Shown here one piece after another: positions 21,097 to 32,032 of a stretch of DNA of 64,000 nucleotides. The notes beneath the pieces are model-generated. The model was not told the origin of the DNA and ran no database searches. It saw only the letters and a program-made list of their open reading frames with translations. The stretch is from NCBI RefSeq assembly GCF_026914185.1, contig NC_070563.1:3741001-3805000 (forward strand), written 5' to 3'. This DNA is from Puccinia triticina. Taxonomy: Eukaryota > Basidiomycota > Pucciniomycetes > Pucciniales > Pucciniaceae. Made by a program: the position numbers and the translations under genes. Each line of letters opens with the position of its first letter. Position 1 is the stretch's first letter.

Positions 21097-22705
21097 TAGG
21101 GTCTTGGAAAAACAACTCCCAACTTTTGGGAAAACGACTCCCATACATCAGCGCGACTATTTTTCGACCAGCGCTTGACATCAACCTAGACCCTTTTTTT
21201 GGGAGTCGTCGACCCAAAATATTTTTTTTTTTTTGGGAGTCGTCGTGCTAATTTTTTGTATTATTTTTTATTATTTTTAATATGTATAACTTTTTTGTTC
21301 CACGTACTAGAGACATAAAAATTTGAGAGCACAGAGATTTATGCATAAATTTTACCCTATGAATTTCTTAGCAATAGTGTGTCATCAGAACATGAGATAT
21401 AAGGGGTGCGTGTTGGGCTTAGTAGGAAAATGACTGCCAGCCATATAAGTTTTTTGTTACACACACAAAAAGTCCAAAGATTTAAGGAATCTTTCCATAA
21501 TGCATATAGTTTGTGCTATCAAATTATTAGCAATAATTTTCCATTGTAGAATGACATATAAGGGGTGCGCGTAGGGCTTAGTAGGAAAATGACTGCCAAC
21601 CATATAACTTTTTTGTTACACACCCAAACAGTCCAAAACTTTCAGGAATCTTTCCATGATGCATATATTTTGTGCTATAAAATGATTAGCAATAGTTTTC
21701 CATTGTACAATGATGTATAAGGGGTGCGTGGAGGGCTTAGTAGGAAAATGGCCCCCAGCCTTATAAACTTTTTGTTACAGACCCAAACAGTCCAAGAATT
21801 TCAGGAAATCTTTCATGTAGCATATTATTTGTGATATGAGATTCTTAGCAACTTGATGTGATAAAAATAGGAGATATGGGGTGTGCGCGGCGGGCTTTAT
21901 CCACACACACCTTATATCTCTTATTTTGATTACACCCCATGGCTAAGAATTTCATAGAAAGCTTAATATGCTACATTGAAAATTTCCTGAAATTTGTAGA
22001 CTGTTTGGGTCTGTAACAAAAAAGATATGAGGTTGGTGGTCATTTTCCTACTAAGCCCTCCGCGCACCCCTTATACATCATTGTACAATGGAACACTATT
22101 GCTAATAATTTTATAGCACAAAATATATGCATCATGGAAAGATTCCTGAAAGTTTTGGACTGTTTGGGTGTGTAACAAAAACGTTATATGGTTGGCAGTC
22201 ATTTTCCTACTAAGCCCTACGCGCACCCCTTATATGTCATTCTACAATGGAAAACTATTGCTAATAATTTGATAGCAAAAACTATATGCATTATGGAAAG
22301 ATTCCTTGAAGTTTTGGACTTTCTGGGTGTGTAACAAAAAACTTATATGGCTGGCAGTCATTTTTTTACTAAACCCAACACGCACCCCTTATATCTCATG
22401 TTCTGATGACACACTATTGCTAAGAAATTCAGGGGGTACAATTTATGCATAAATCTCTGTGCTCTCAAATTTTTATGTCTCTAGTACGTGGAACAAAAAA
22501 GTTATACATATTAAAAATAATAAAAAATAATACAAAAAATTAGCACAACGACTCCCAAAAAAAATTATTTTGGGTCGACGACACCCAAAAAACCCATACC
22601 CAAAAAAAGGGTCTAGGTCGACGTCAAGCGCTGGTCAAAAAATAGTCGCGCCAACATATGGGAGTCGTTTTCCCAAAATTTGGGAGTTGTTTTTCCAAGA
22701 CCCTA
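21097..22705. mobile_element. 1.6-kb foldback element with giant inverted arms
   Basis: The element begins TAGGGTCTTGGAAAAACAAC and ends with its reverse complement, flanked by TA on both sides (21095-21096, 22706-22707). The two halves are inverted copies of each other almost to the centre near 21.90 kb, so each arm is ~800 bp. No coding region is present. TA duplication and AT-rich non-coding content fit a Tc1/mariner-type or other TA-targeting non-autonomous element. The arms are built of ~159-bp internal repeats. Confidence 0.85.
21401..21900. repeat. ~159-bp tandem repeats inside the foldback arm
   Basis: Units starting AAGGGGTGCG occur at 21401, 21560 and 21719. A diverged fourth follows at ~21876 (period 157-159 bp). 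Each holds GGGCTTAGTAGGAAAATG, a TTTTTTGTTACACAC-like block and GGAATCTTTCCAT. The same units recur inverted in the right arm (about 21.90-22.40 kb). Confidence 0.85.
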
Positions 22706-23077
22706 TATATATATATATATATATGTATAACTCCAAGAGAAAATGAAAGTAAATAAGGATGGCACGTGGGTACCCGTTGGCGGGTACTCACTGCGCTGGC
22801 GGGTACCAAGTACGGGTACAGGTTTCTGGATCTCATGGTTTTTTGACTGGGTACCCAGGTACCTGCCAGTGATACCCGCTGTACACCTGTAATATACATA
22901 TGTTGGACAGTCCAACATAAACATGTGACAGGGGTACAGTTGATATACTTTGTGATACCCTCTCCACACCTGTAATGTTATATGTTACAGGTTTCAAGCG
23001 GGTATCACAAATTATATCATCCTCAATATACCTATGTACCCCTATCAACACTACCGTCCCACCTTCACTCTACCGCT
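22706..23077. other. Upstream of the hAT gene: GGGTACC-rich DNA
   Basis: A (TA)n run at 22704-22722 is followed by repeated GGGTACC/GGTACCC words (about 22768-22870), and by ACACCTGTAAT..ATGT words used twice (22884 and 22967). This lies directly before the transposase start codon and may be the left subterminal region of the hAT element. No terminal inverted repeat was proved. Confidence 0.4.
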
Positions 23078-23108
23078 ATGCCCCGCCCAAGCCGTCCACC
23101 CAAGAAAT

Positions 23109-23897
23109 TGAGAAATTTAGGAGAACTAGAATATTTATTTCATTAGACAGTAGTTCAAGTTGTAGTAACAATCCTAACAGAAGAACGTGAGGAGATTAAA
23201 ATAGAAATAAGTATTTACCTAGAAGCAGACTAAAGGGCCGCTGTCTAGGTTTGAGTGAGGAAGAAGGGATATTGCTGTTCCGCAAAGTTGCTGCTGATCT
23301 ATTGATGTTGTGTATCAGCGTCAGTCTTTGACCCTTTTCTTCCCTTGTGGATTTAGGTAAGGTTTTCTCACTTGGGCTGAGGTTGATCCTCTTTTGCCGC
23401 CTTGGCTTAGGGTTTACGCTTGGTCCGGGCTGCCGACAATATCTGCTTTAACAGAATCGTCGTTTCAGTCCTCTGCCTCAGCTTCTTTTCCTGGCTTATG
23501 GAACTTGGCTGCTTACCTTTTGCGTTGCCTATTTGGCTCGCGGTAGATGCTGCTCGAGTTCTTCCTTTGGGTTGTTTGCCTGTTTGGAGGGGAAGAGCTG
23601 TCAGCTTCTTCCTTGTCAGTTATCAGGGCGGGAACTCTATTACTCACCAGAGGTGATAGACGAGATCTGTTCCAGTAACGACAATCGGCAAGGTTTGCTT
23701 GCTTTGTCGATCTTGCTGCTGTCGTGGTTGGTACCTGCATTCATCAAGAAGATGCGCTCAGTTTTCCCAACCCCGCGAGCAGCTTGGACTGCGGAGAAGG
23801 GTTTGCTTGGCTCACCTTCTTCCGCAGCTACTGTGGTTCGCAGTACCCTCCTCGCCTTAGGCGAGTGGGCCCGTTCCCCTTGGCATGTATTCTTACA
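23109..23897 (-). repeat. 3' LTR of the copia element
   Basis: 789 bp, TG..CA, near-identical to 28063-28857 apart from scattered substitutions and small indels. On the minus strand it is preceded by the purine stretch ATGGGAGGC. Confidence 0.93.
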
Positions 23898-26800
23898 GCC
23901 TCCCATGCTTCGAGTTGCCAGATTCGAAGCATTCTGACAGACTTGGATCACACCTATTTGCGCCAACGCCCTCTTGATTATTAGACGGCCAGTGGGTTTT
24001 GTTAGAAAGTCCGCTGCGTTGTCTGACGTCTTCACATAGAGGAGCTTGATGAGTTCGTTATGAATGAGCTCCCTTACAAAATGGAGTCTTATTGACATAT
24101 GCTTCGTCCGGAATGAGTTCTGTGACGTTTTGCTTTTTGCCAGATTGATGGCTCCCCTGTTGTCCATGAAAACTTTGATCCCTGAGAGATGCGGTAAAAC
24201 GCCTGTCTTGTTAGCTAGGCTAGCCGTCCACGCTAGGTCTCTGCCTAAGTCAGAGAATGCTTTGTACTCCGCTTTGGTTGTCAAGAGAGAGACTGTGGTT
24301 TGCTTGGTCGACTTCCAGTTGATCAAGTGGCCGCTGGCTAGCACTGCATATTCTGTCGTTGAGCGTTGTGTGTCCGGACAATTCCCCCAGTCCGAGTCAA
24401 CAAATGCTTGAACAGAACTGGGTTTTTCCTTTGCGTAGGTCAAGCCTATGTCGCGCGTCCCAATGAGATAGCGGAAGACTTGCACCGCTGCTTGGTAATG
24501 CTTTATGCCAGGCGACTCCAGGTACTGAGACAGGGTGCTTACCGCGTAAGCGATGTCCGGGCGCGTCCATATGCTAAGGTAGTTTAAAGATCCCACCAGC
24601 GCTCTGTAACTGATTCCTAGGGCCGCAAACGCCTTGATGTCTGAGGGAGATGCTTTCTTGAGGTATTCCCGAGGATTGAGAGGACAGGAAGCTGGGTGTA
24701 GGTCCGCCAGACCAAACTCTTGAAGCTTTCTGTCGATATATTGAGTTTGGTTGACCTGTAGGCCTCTGTCGAAGCGGTCAATGTTCATGCCCAGCAAGAA
24801 CTCGGCCTCGCCCATGTACTTGATGTCAAACTCCCTTTGCATCTTGTTCTTGAACACCTCAGGAGCGTTGCTAATGATCACCAGATCGTCCACGTGCGCG
24901 AAGATCCACGTTGCTGGCTTGCCCGAGGAGGGTGTTTGCCAGAAAACACATGGATCCGACAGAGCTGCCTGAAATCCCAACAATTTTAGATAAGAGGATA
25001 ACCGCTTATACCAGACCAGAGGCGCCTGGCGCAAGCCATATATAGCTTTCTTTAATTCCAACACGGAATTGGGCGGACAGTCAAGTCCTGGCGGTGGGAG
25101 AAGCGTAACCTTGTCTTCAAGCGGGCAGGTGAGGAACGCCGACCTCACGTCTAGCTGGTGAATTTTGAAACTGTGATTTACCGCAAACAAGAGCAAGAAT
25201 CACAACGAGGACAGTTTTCCTGTTGGCGCGTACTTTGCCTCGAAATTGAGTCCGTGGGTTTGCTTGAAACCTTGAGCACAAATTTGGGCCTTGAACTCCA
25301 CCACCTGGTTTTCTGAGCCCAACTTCTTCCGATATGCCCACGTGGATGGGATGGGGTCGTTGCTTTCGATCCGAACGCGCACTGTCCACACCTCATGCTT
25401 GCGCATGTTATTGATCTCTTTCAGCTTGGCCTCTTTCCAGCTTAAATGCTCTGCGCACGCCATTGCTTGCTTGTGATTTTTGGGTCCCACAGAGAGCTTC
25501 ACCATGTAGGCTTGCTTCCGTTCTCTCTTGCCAGTGTTGATGGCCCCAATGATGAGACGCGGTGGTGCTGGGGAGCTGTCGTTGTCGGCCAGCCACGGGT
25601 GGTCCTCGCCAAGTTCCGATCCTGGTGGCGCCATGGATTGGAGATTCTTGAGAATGTGGTCAATCTCCTCCTGCTCTGCGCTGTCCTTGTTTGCTTCCTG
25701 AAGCCGGGTTTTGTCTGGTAGAGTTTGCTCGTCCTCAAACGGCATGTCCGGTTCAGCATTAGAGAGCGGTAGCCTATTAGCTCCGGCGGGGATTCTTCCA
25801 CGGTGTAACGCCGGACAATCTGGAAAGGTCTTCTTGTTGAAGTGCGCATGTTTGGCTGTTATGACTTGTTTATCCTCCAGGCGGTAGATCTTGTACGATG
25901 AATAGTCATTCTCGTAGCCAAGGAGGACGCCTTCCCATGATATAGGGCCAAATTTTGTGTCCCGGTTGACTTTTGGTTTGACCACCCACGTTCTACAGCC
26001 GAAAGGCCGAAAGAATTCCATGTTTGGAGTGATTTTGAAGAGCAGCTTGACTGGTGACTTCTTGCTCTTAGCTAGGGATGGCAAGAAATTGGTTGTTGCA
26101 GTAGCTGTCTTCACCACCTCCGCCCACCATTCCGGGGCCATGTTGGCCTGCATCATCATGCACCTCGTCATGTCAATTACAGTTCGATTCGCCCGCTCCG
26201 CAATGCTGTGTTTTGAGGGGTGTACGGAGGAGACACATTGTGTTGCACTCCCGCTTCCTTGAGCAAGTCGCCGAGTTGGTGGTTGCAAAATTCGCCCCCC
26301 CCCCCGTCGGTGATGAGCTTTTTCAAGGCGTATCCGGTCTGATTTTCGTAGAGAGTCCTGAAGTCCTGTATCGCCGCTGGTGCTTGGCTTTTCTCTTTGA
26401 GGATGGTCGTGTGGATATACCCTGTGTGTTGGTCCACCAGAGAGAGGAAGTAGCAAGCTCCACCGTTTGTCGTCGGTGTGATAGGCCCAACCAGATCTCC
26501 GTGGAAGGCTTCTAGCGGCGCCGATGTAGCCTTGAAGTGGCCGGTGCATGGTTGACGTGTGATCTTGCCTTGCATGCAGGCGTTGCACGCGTGAGTTTTC
26601 TTCAGGTCCAACTTCTGGGGTATCGCCGTTGCTATTCTTTTGGAGCAGGCATGGCCAAGTCGATTGTGCCACTTCTCAAAGTCCAAGTGGTGGTTTTTCT
26701 CCGCTAGCAAGCCGACTGTGATGTTTGTTGGGTCAATCACACCTTTGATTTCTAAAAGGTCGTGACTTATGTCAACTGCAAATGGTTTGCCGTCGTTGAT

Positions 26801-27886
26801 ACGGACGGCGAAATCTCCTTGATCTTAGTGGATCAACGCTCTGCGTTTCATCAGCTGAACGAAGGAGACCAGGTTACGGGTCAGCTTCGGGACGTATAGC
26901 GCATCATGTAGCGTCAGTGATCCGCCGCCCGCCAGTAGGAGAGTTGCTGTGCCTCTGGCCGTTGCCACCAATTCACCCGGGCCGCTCCCTGTGACAATGC
27001 CAATCTGGACCGGTTCCGTCTCAGAGAAGTATGCGAGAGAGTTGAGCATGTGATCACTAGCTCTGGAGTCAAGGATCGTCGACCGGTGGTGGCGTTGAGA
27101 TGATAGCTAAATGAGGGTCTGATGTCGCCGCCGTTAGACCAGTCTTCTGCCGTGGTGTGAAGTGACGTTGCTGACGCGGCTGCGGCCGCTTTAGCTTTCT
27201 TCTTGTCCTCGCGTTTTTTCTTCAATATGCCAGGATGGAGCGTCCAGCATTCTTCAGCAGGGTGGCTGCTTTCAGGATTATGCGTACCGTAGCACCTGTG
27301 GGGATTGTGAGGTTTCTTGCGCTTGAGTCCACGGTTGTTTCCGGTGTTAGTTGCAAGAGCAGTGGTGGCTGGGGCGGGATCTAGCGCTTTGTCTTTTGAG
27401 GTTTTTTTCAAATCTACCAATTTCTCGTAGCTTAACTAGGAGCATTTTTGGTTTGCCTAGCGCGGTTAGATCTCCAAATAGATTTTGCATCAACATGGGG
27501 TGTTTCTTTGTTATCCTGCTAATGACGCTGCAGCATATTACAAAGTCTGGCACGACCATTCCTAGCGAGTCAAACTTCGCCAAGCAGTCCTCGATGCCTT
27601 TGATATATTTGGCCATATAGTTGTTGTACTGGGTGTCCTCCCAGCATGCCCACACTTTGTAGCCAGCGAGAATTGAATCTGATGCATACACGGATTTAAA
27701 CATTGCCCAGAGCGCGTAAGGATTGCCGGCGTTGTCCTTCTTCACGATTGTGTTGAATACGCCATCTGTGAGATTAGTGCAGAGGATGTTTGCTGTTTTG
27801 ATCATCTTTCTTTTCATCTTTCTAGAAGGGTTGGGTAGCGGTGGGTCATCAATGAACCCAAGTAGATCATGTTCATTGAGTGCCAT
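23640..27886 (-). pseudogene. Copia gag-pol, inactivated
   Basis: From high to low coordinate. Gag starts at 27886 (MALNEHDLLGF). A frameshift near 27420 leads to a basic region with a degenerate Cys-His knuckle. The protease follows near 27075-26825; its active site reads DSRAS instead of D[ST]GA. In integrase the HHCC finger is WHNRLGH..CNACMQGK and the DDE residues lie in FHGDL, TDGGGGEF and AERANR. A frameshift lies just before AERANR, near 26.22 kb. An in-frame TGA at 25202-25200 separates integrase from reverse transcriptase. Reverse transcriptase has FAHVDDL, and RNase H has FVDSDWGN. The open frame reads on into the 3' LTR. At least two frameshifts, one stop and a mutated protease site make it inactive. 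Confidence 0.9.
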
Positions 27887-28032
27887 TCAAACTTTTCGCT
27901 CCCAAATTTCAAAGTTGTCGCCATTGAACTTCGGCACCTTCATGGATGATTTGCCATCATTGCTGGAGCTGCTTGCGCCTCCATTGGAATTGGCCATCGT
28001 TGATTAGCCTGCTTCCAGTGTCCTAAACCTTC

Positions 28033-28062
28033 CTCAAGGTTGGAGCATTGAGACTGTAAATC
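28033..28062 (-). other. Copia primer-binding site (half tRNA-Tyr)
   Basis: Directly after the 5' LTR. On the plus strand the site ends AGACTGTAAATC (28051-28062), the anticodon stem-loop of tRNA-Tyr(GTA). The preceding AAGGTTGGAGCATTG fits its D-arm and D-loop. The element therefore seems to be primed by the 5' half of a tRNA-Tyr cut in the anticodon loop. Confidence 0.7.
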
Positions 28063-28857
28063 TGAGAGATTTAGGAGAACTAGAATATTTATTTCATTAG
28101 ACAGTAGTTCAAGTTGTAGTAACAATCCTAACATAAGAACGTGAGGAGATTAAAATAGAAATAAGTATTTAGCTAGAAGCAGACTAAAGGGCTGCTGTCT
28201 AGGTTTGAGTGAGGAAGAAGGGATATTGCTGTTCCGCAAAGTTGCTGCTGATCTATTGATGTTGTGTATCAGCGTCAGTCTTTGACCCTTTTCTTCCCGT
28301 GTGGATTTAGGTAAGGTTTTCTTACTTGGGCTGAGGTTGATCCTCTTTTGCCGCCTTGGCTTAGGGTTTACGCTTGGTCAGGGCTGCCAACAATATCTGC
28401 TTTAACAGAATCGTCGTTTCACTGTCAGTCCTCTGCCTCAGCTTCTTTTCCTAGCTTATGAAACTCGGCTGCTTAACTTTTGCATTGCCTATTTGGCTCG
28501 CGGTAGATGCTGCTTGAGTTCTTCCTTTGGGTTGTTTGCCTGTTTGGAGGGGAAGAGCTGTCAGCTTCTTCCTTGTCAGTTATCAGGGCGGGAACTCTAT
28601 TACTCACCAGAGGTGATAGACGAGATCTGTTCCAGTAACAACGATTGGCAAGGTTTGCTTGCTTTGTCGATCTTGCTGCTGTCGTGGTTGGTACCTGCAT
28701 TCATCAAGAAGATGCGCTCAGTTTTCCCAACCCCACGAGCAGCTTGGACTGCGGAGAAGGGTTCGCTTGGCTCACCTTCTTCCGCAGCTATTGTGGTTCA
28801 CGGTACCCTCCTTGCCTTAGGCGAGTGGGCCCGTTCCCCTTGGCATGTATTCTTACA
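28063..28857 (-). repeat. 5' LTR of the copia element
   Basis: 795 bp, TG..CA, matching the 3' LTR. The differences between the two LTRs (for example extra ACTGTC near 28421, several C/T changes) suggest an old but not ancient insertion. Confidence 0.93.
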
Positions 28858-30224
28858 GAAATCCCGTCGAGATTCATCACCAAATGCCCAGAGCCGACGC
28901 GCAAGGAGTATCTCTTCCCCATCTGAGCTGGCTGCCGCCACTGATCCAATCAACGTGGATGAGGAGAATCCTGGAGAAAGTCTTACCACTCTGTCTGCTA
29001 GTGGAGGGCCTGCCGGTGCCACTACCAATCAGGAGGAGCTAAGTATGTATTTTCTTGATTAACTACTTGTTGGTCAATTGATTTTTAATCCCAACCAGAG
29101 ATTTCCCAGTTCCTGGGGAAATTTCTGCAGCATTTCCCCCCGCTGAAGGCTTTCATAGCAAGCCTGAAACTCCGGAGCCTTGCTCTATTTCCTCACATCA
29201 AGAGCCTCTATTTATACCCTTCAGAATACACCGCCGCCGCACACATTATTGTTTCCTCACTCCTATTGTATACCTCTCAGAACGTTGCTCCTTTGTATGT
29301 TCTCTATACTCAAATTATTGTATAATTATTGTTCATCTTCACGATGCCTTGATCTGATTCAAACACATAATCGGTTGACTCTCACACATCTTACCTGATT
29401 TACAGTTTTCCAAGCCCTCCTCTAATCTTTATTCCCTGATCCAACATTTTCGCAACCATCAAAAATTTACTCCTTTCCTTTCCTGGTCTCCAAAGGTATC
29501 TGAAATTGATAAAACCATCAGGTCGCACATCCCTCATCCGGACATTCAACCCTCCCAGGCTTACAATTCCAGCTCGCCACAGCAATTTGACGCCTCCCAA
29601 ATCATCCTCCTCCCTCAAAAAGCGGTATTGGAAACTCCTTGCAAGTCATGCTCAAGTTTCCTCAATCCTAGATCCTCTCCTGCTGGCAATTCCTGCCAGT
29701 TGTAGTAATTCTTTTGTTCCTACTGCCCCATGCTGCTTCATTCAAGACCGGGACTGGATACTCTCTTCCACAGCTTCTTCCTCCGAATGTCCTGTGCTGT
29801 GACCAATTCTCTCTCTTGCCCAACTACTCCAGGTCCTCCGCACCTTAAACTTGAAAAGTCACTGAGCTCCTCCTCTCATGACACATATACCAACCACCAT
29901 GTTTGGTTCAAAGGGTTGTACTTTAAATTTTCCAATTGTTCACAGCCTTGTACATTCATGTCAACGCACAGTTTATTATTCTAGCTTTACAAGGAAGACG
30001 AATAGGGATGTTTTGGTGTCAGGTCCTAAATAGAGAAACTGGAGTCTGTTTAAGAGAGGACCTGCCAACGTTCTTGTTCTTAACCGACCGCAGGGGTTCA
30101 GGGGGTGTAGCACGCGATTTTGTGCCGAGTACCGACAATGTAAGTGTCAGGTGCCTGGCAAGGGGGAATAAGTCTATTTGTTCTCAATCTCTACACTACC
30201 TTTGAATATCAAAAATGACGCCGG

Positions 30225-32032
30225 TGTGGAACTACTCAAAGGGGAGAATAGAGCTTGGAAGGGAAATGGATAGCAACACTAGTACTAATGTAAGCTATGC
30301 AAGGGTGCTGATGAGGCTGCCTTCCTGACTAATGCTGAGGGGATGAGAGTAACACTAAGAAAAAGAAGAAAAGGTGTGGCTGATTTCTACTTGATCTTAG
30401 GAGCTAGTACTATGAGCTGACTACTGACTACTGAGGATGAGAGGGTTAGGGCAATGGTTGAAAGGGGCAAAGCAATGGCAATGATTCAATAGCAATGGGT
30501 TGATGAGAATGGGCACTATGAGTGAGGTGAATGGTCCCTTTGGCGCTGAAATCTGGGAAAGCGGGGTGGTGGAACATTTAAATCCTCTGAATCATCTGAT
30601 GGCTGATTGGTATCCCTGTATCCTGTGAATCTAGGAGCACTGGAAGTCTGAGGTCTAGGAGGAGGTCTGCAAGAACTGGAGTTGGCCTGTGGAATAGAAG
30701 AACCCTGTGGACCTGGAGCATTGGAAGGAGCCTGAGGACCTGGACCAGTAGAAGAAGCTTGGTGACCTGGACCAGTGGGAGGAGCCTGAGTCTGGCCAAC
30801 ATTGGAAGGAGTAGAGTCCTGAGTTGCAGCATTACTGGAAGGATCTACTGGAGGGTAAAGACTGGGGGCAACATTGGTGTTGGGAGATCCTTGGGCAGAC
30901 ATGGTTGAAGCAAGTAAGTTGAATTTAAATCTGAAGGGTGTTGAAGGTTGATAATGGATGTGCTGATAGTGTTACTGTTGGTTGAAGTTGATTCTAAAAG
31001 CAGGAGGTTGGTTTATAAAAGGAGTAGTATGAGAAGTGTAGGTGAAGTAGTATGTAGCTGATGGTAAGAGTGTTACTAAAGCTGAAGATATCTGAAGTAT
31101 AGAAAAGCCACTGTTGGGACACCACTTGTGGAACTACTCAAAGGGGAGAATAGAGCTTGGAAGGGAAATGGATAGCAACACTAGTACTAATGTAAGCTAT
31201 GCAAGGGTGCTGATGAGGCTGCCTTCCTGACTAATGCTGAGGGGATGAGAGCAACACTAAGAAAAAGAAGAAAAGGTGTGGCTGATTTCTACTTGATCTT
31301 AGGAGCTAGTACTATGAGCTGACTACTGACTACTGAGGATGAGAGGGTTGGGGCAATGGTTGAAAGGGGCAAAGCAATGGCAATGATTCAATAGCAATGG
31401 GTTGATGAGAATGGGCACTATAATTTCTGTATATAAAATTCTCTATAATTTCTGCATAAGTTACAAGTGAGGGGGGAAGGACAGTTCTTATATGAAGGAA
31501 GGATGAGCACAGACAATGAGAAGTTCTGGCTATGGGAATGAAGGATGTAAAAATGAGGAAAGGTTCTGGCTATGGGAATAAAAGGTTGTACAAATGGGGA
31601 AAGTGATGTGAACATAGTAACTACTTGTAATGATGAGCACTACTGAAAGAGGTAAGCACAGATCCAATGATGTAATGTGTACAATAGGCATAGTACATAA
31701 TGAGTAATGTATGTAAAGGGTTTAGTATGTGAGAAAGTATCTGTAAAAAGAATGTGATGTAATGATCCAACTAAGTTACCAATGGAATGAGTGTTGTAAC
31801 TAATGAAGACTGTAAGGTTTCTGTAGGTCTTATATCCTCTATAACTACTGAACCATTGAAGATAAGGGGGAACTATGTATGAGTGACTATAGGTGAAATT
31901 TGGCGTAGAATCTGAATATTCAATAATAATGAGGTATTTGTGAAGGCTTATGGGGAAATGGGCAATGTAATGATGAATATATATAAAGGAAAGCAATAAA
32001 ATACTACTTATGGTTTGGAATGGAGCACCACA
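30225..32032 (-). mobile_element. Internally deleted LTR retrotransposon (TSD CCGG)
   Basis: TG..CA ends (TGTGGAACTAC ... GGAGCACCACA on plus) with the 4-bp duplication CCGG at 30221-30224 and 32033-32036. On the minus strand: a complete ~906-bp 5' LTR (32032-31127), then AGTGGTGTCCCAAC (primer-site candidate), a leader, the start of gag (30902-30522), and then directly the last 297 bp of the LTR (30521-30225), which repeat 31423-31127 almost exactly. A deletion thus joins gag to the inside of the 3' LTR. It is probably a Gypsy-type element, judged by the Pro/Ser/Gln-rich gag start; no pol remains. Confidence 0.85.
30522..30902 (-). pseudogene. Truncated gag of the LTR element
   Basis: Opens MSAQGSPNTNV, is Pro/Ser/Gly-rich with repeated TGPGxQA units, and is cut off where LTR sequence resumes (30521). 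The last three codons of the frame run into the deletion joint. It is a retroelement gag start, not a host gene. Confidence 0.7.

Larger units (their letters stand above)
23109..28857 (-). mobile_element. Full-length Ty1/copia element, 5.75 kb
   Basis: Two LTRs (23109-23897 and 28063-28857) are flanked by the 5-bp duplication GAAAT (23104-23108, 28858-28862). The element lies on the minus strand and contains degenerate gag, protease, integrase, reverse transcriptase and RNase H in copia order. It was inserted into codon 11 of the hAT exon 1. Removing it with one duplication restores that frame exactly. Confidence 0.95.

Noticed and set aside
23533..23937. Plus-strand frames of 130-190 codons in the copia LTRs (also 28493-29062)
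   Set aside because: Both occur at the same place in the two LTR copies and are LTR sequence; the second runs by chance into the hAT exon.
29041..29275. An alternative second exon after AATCCCAACCAG (29086-29097)
   Set aside because: It opens a frame, but joining to 32609 gives the conserved hAT sequence and a normal 80-bp intron after Helitron removal.
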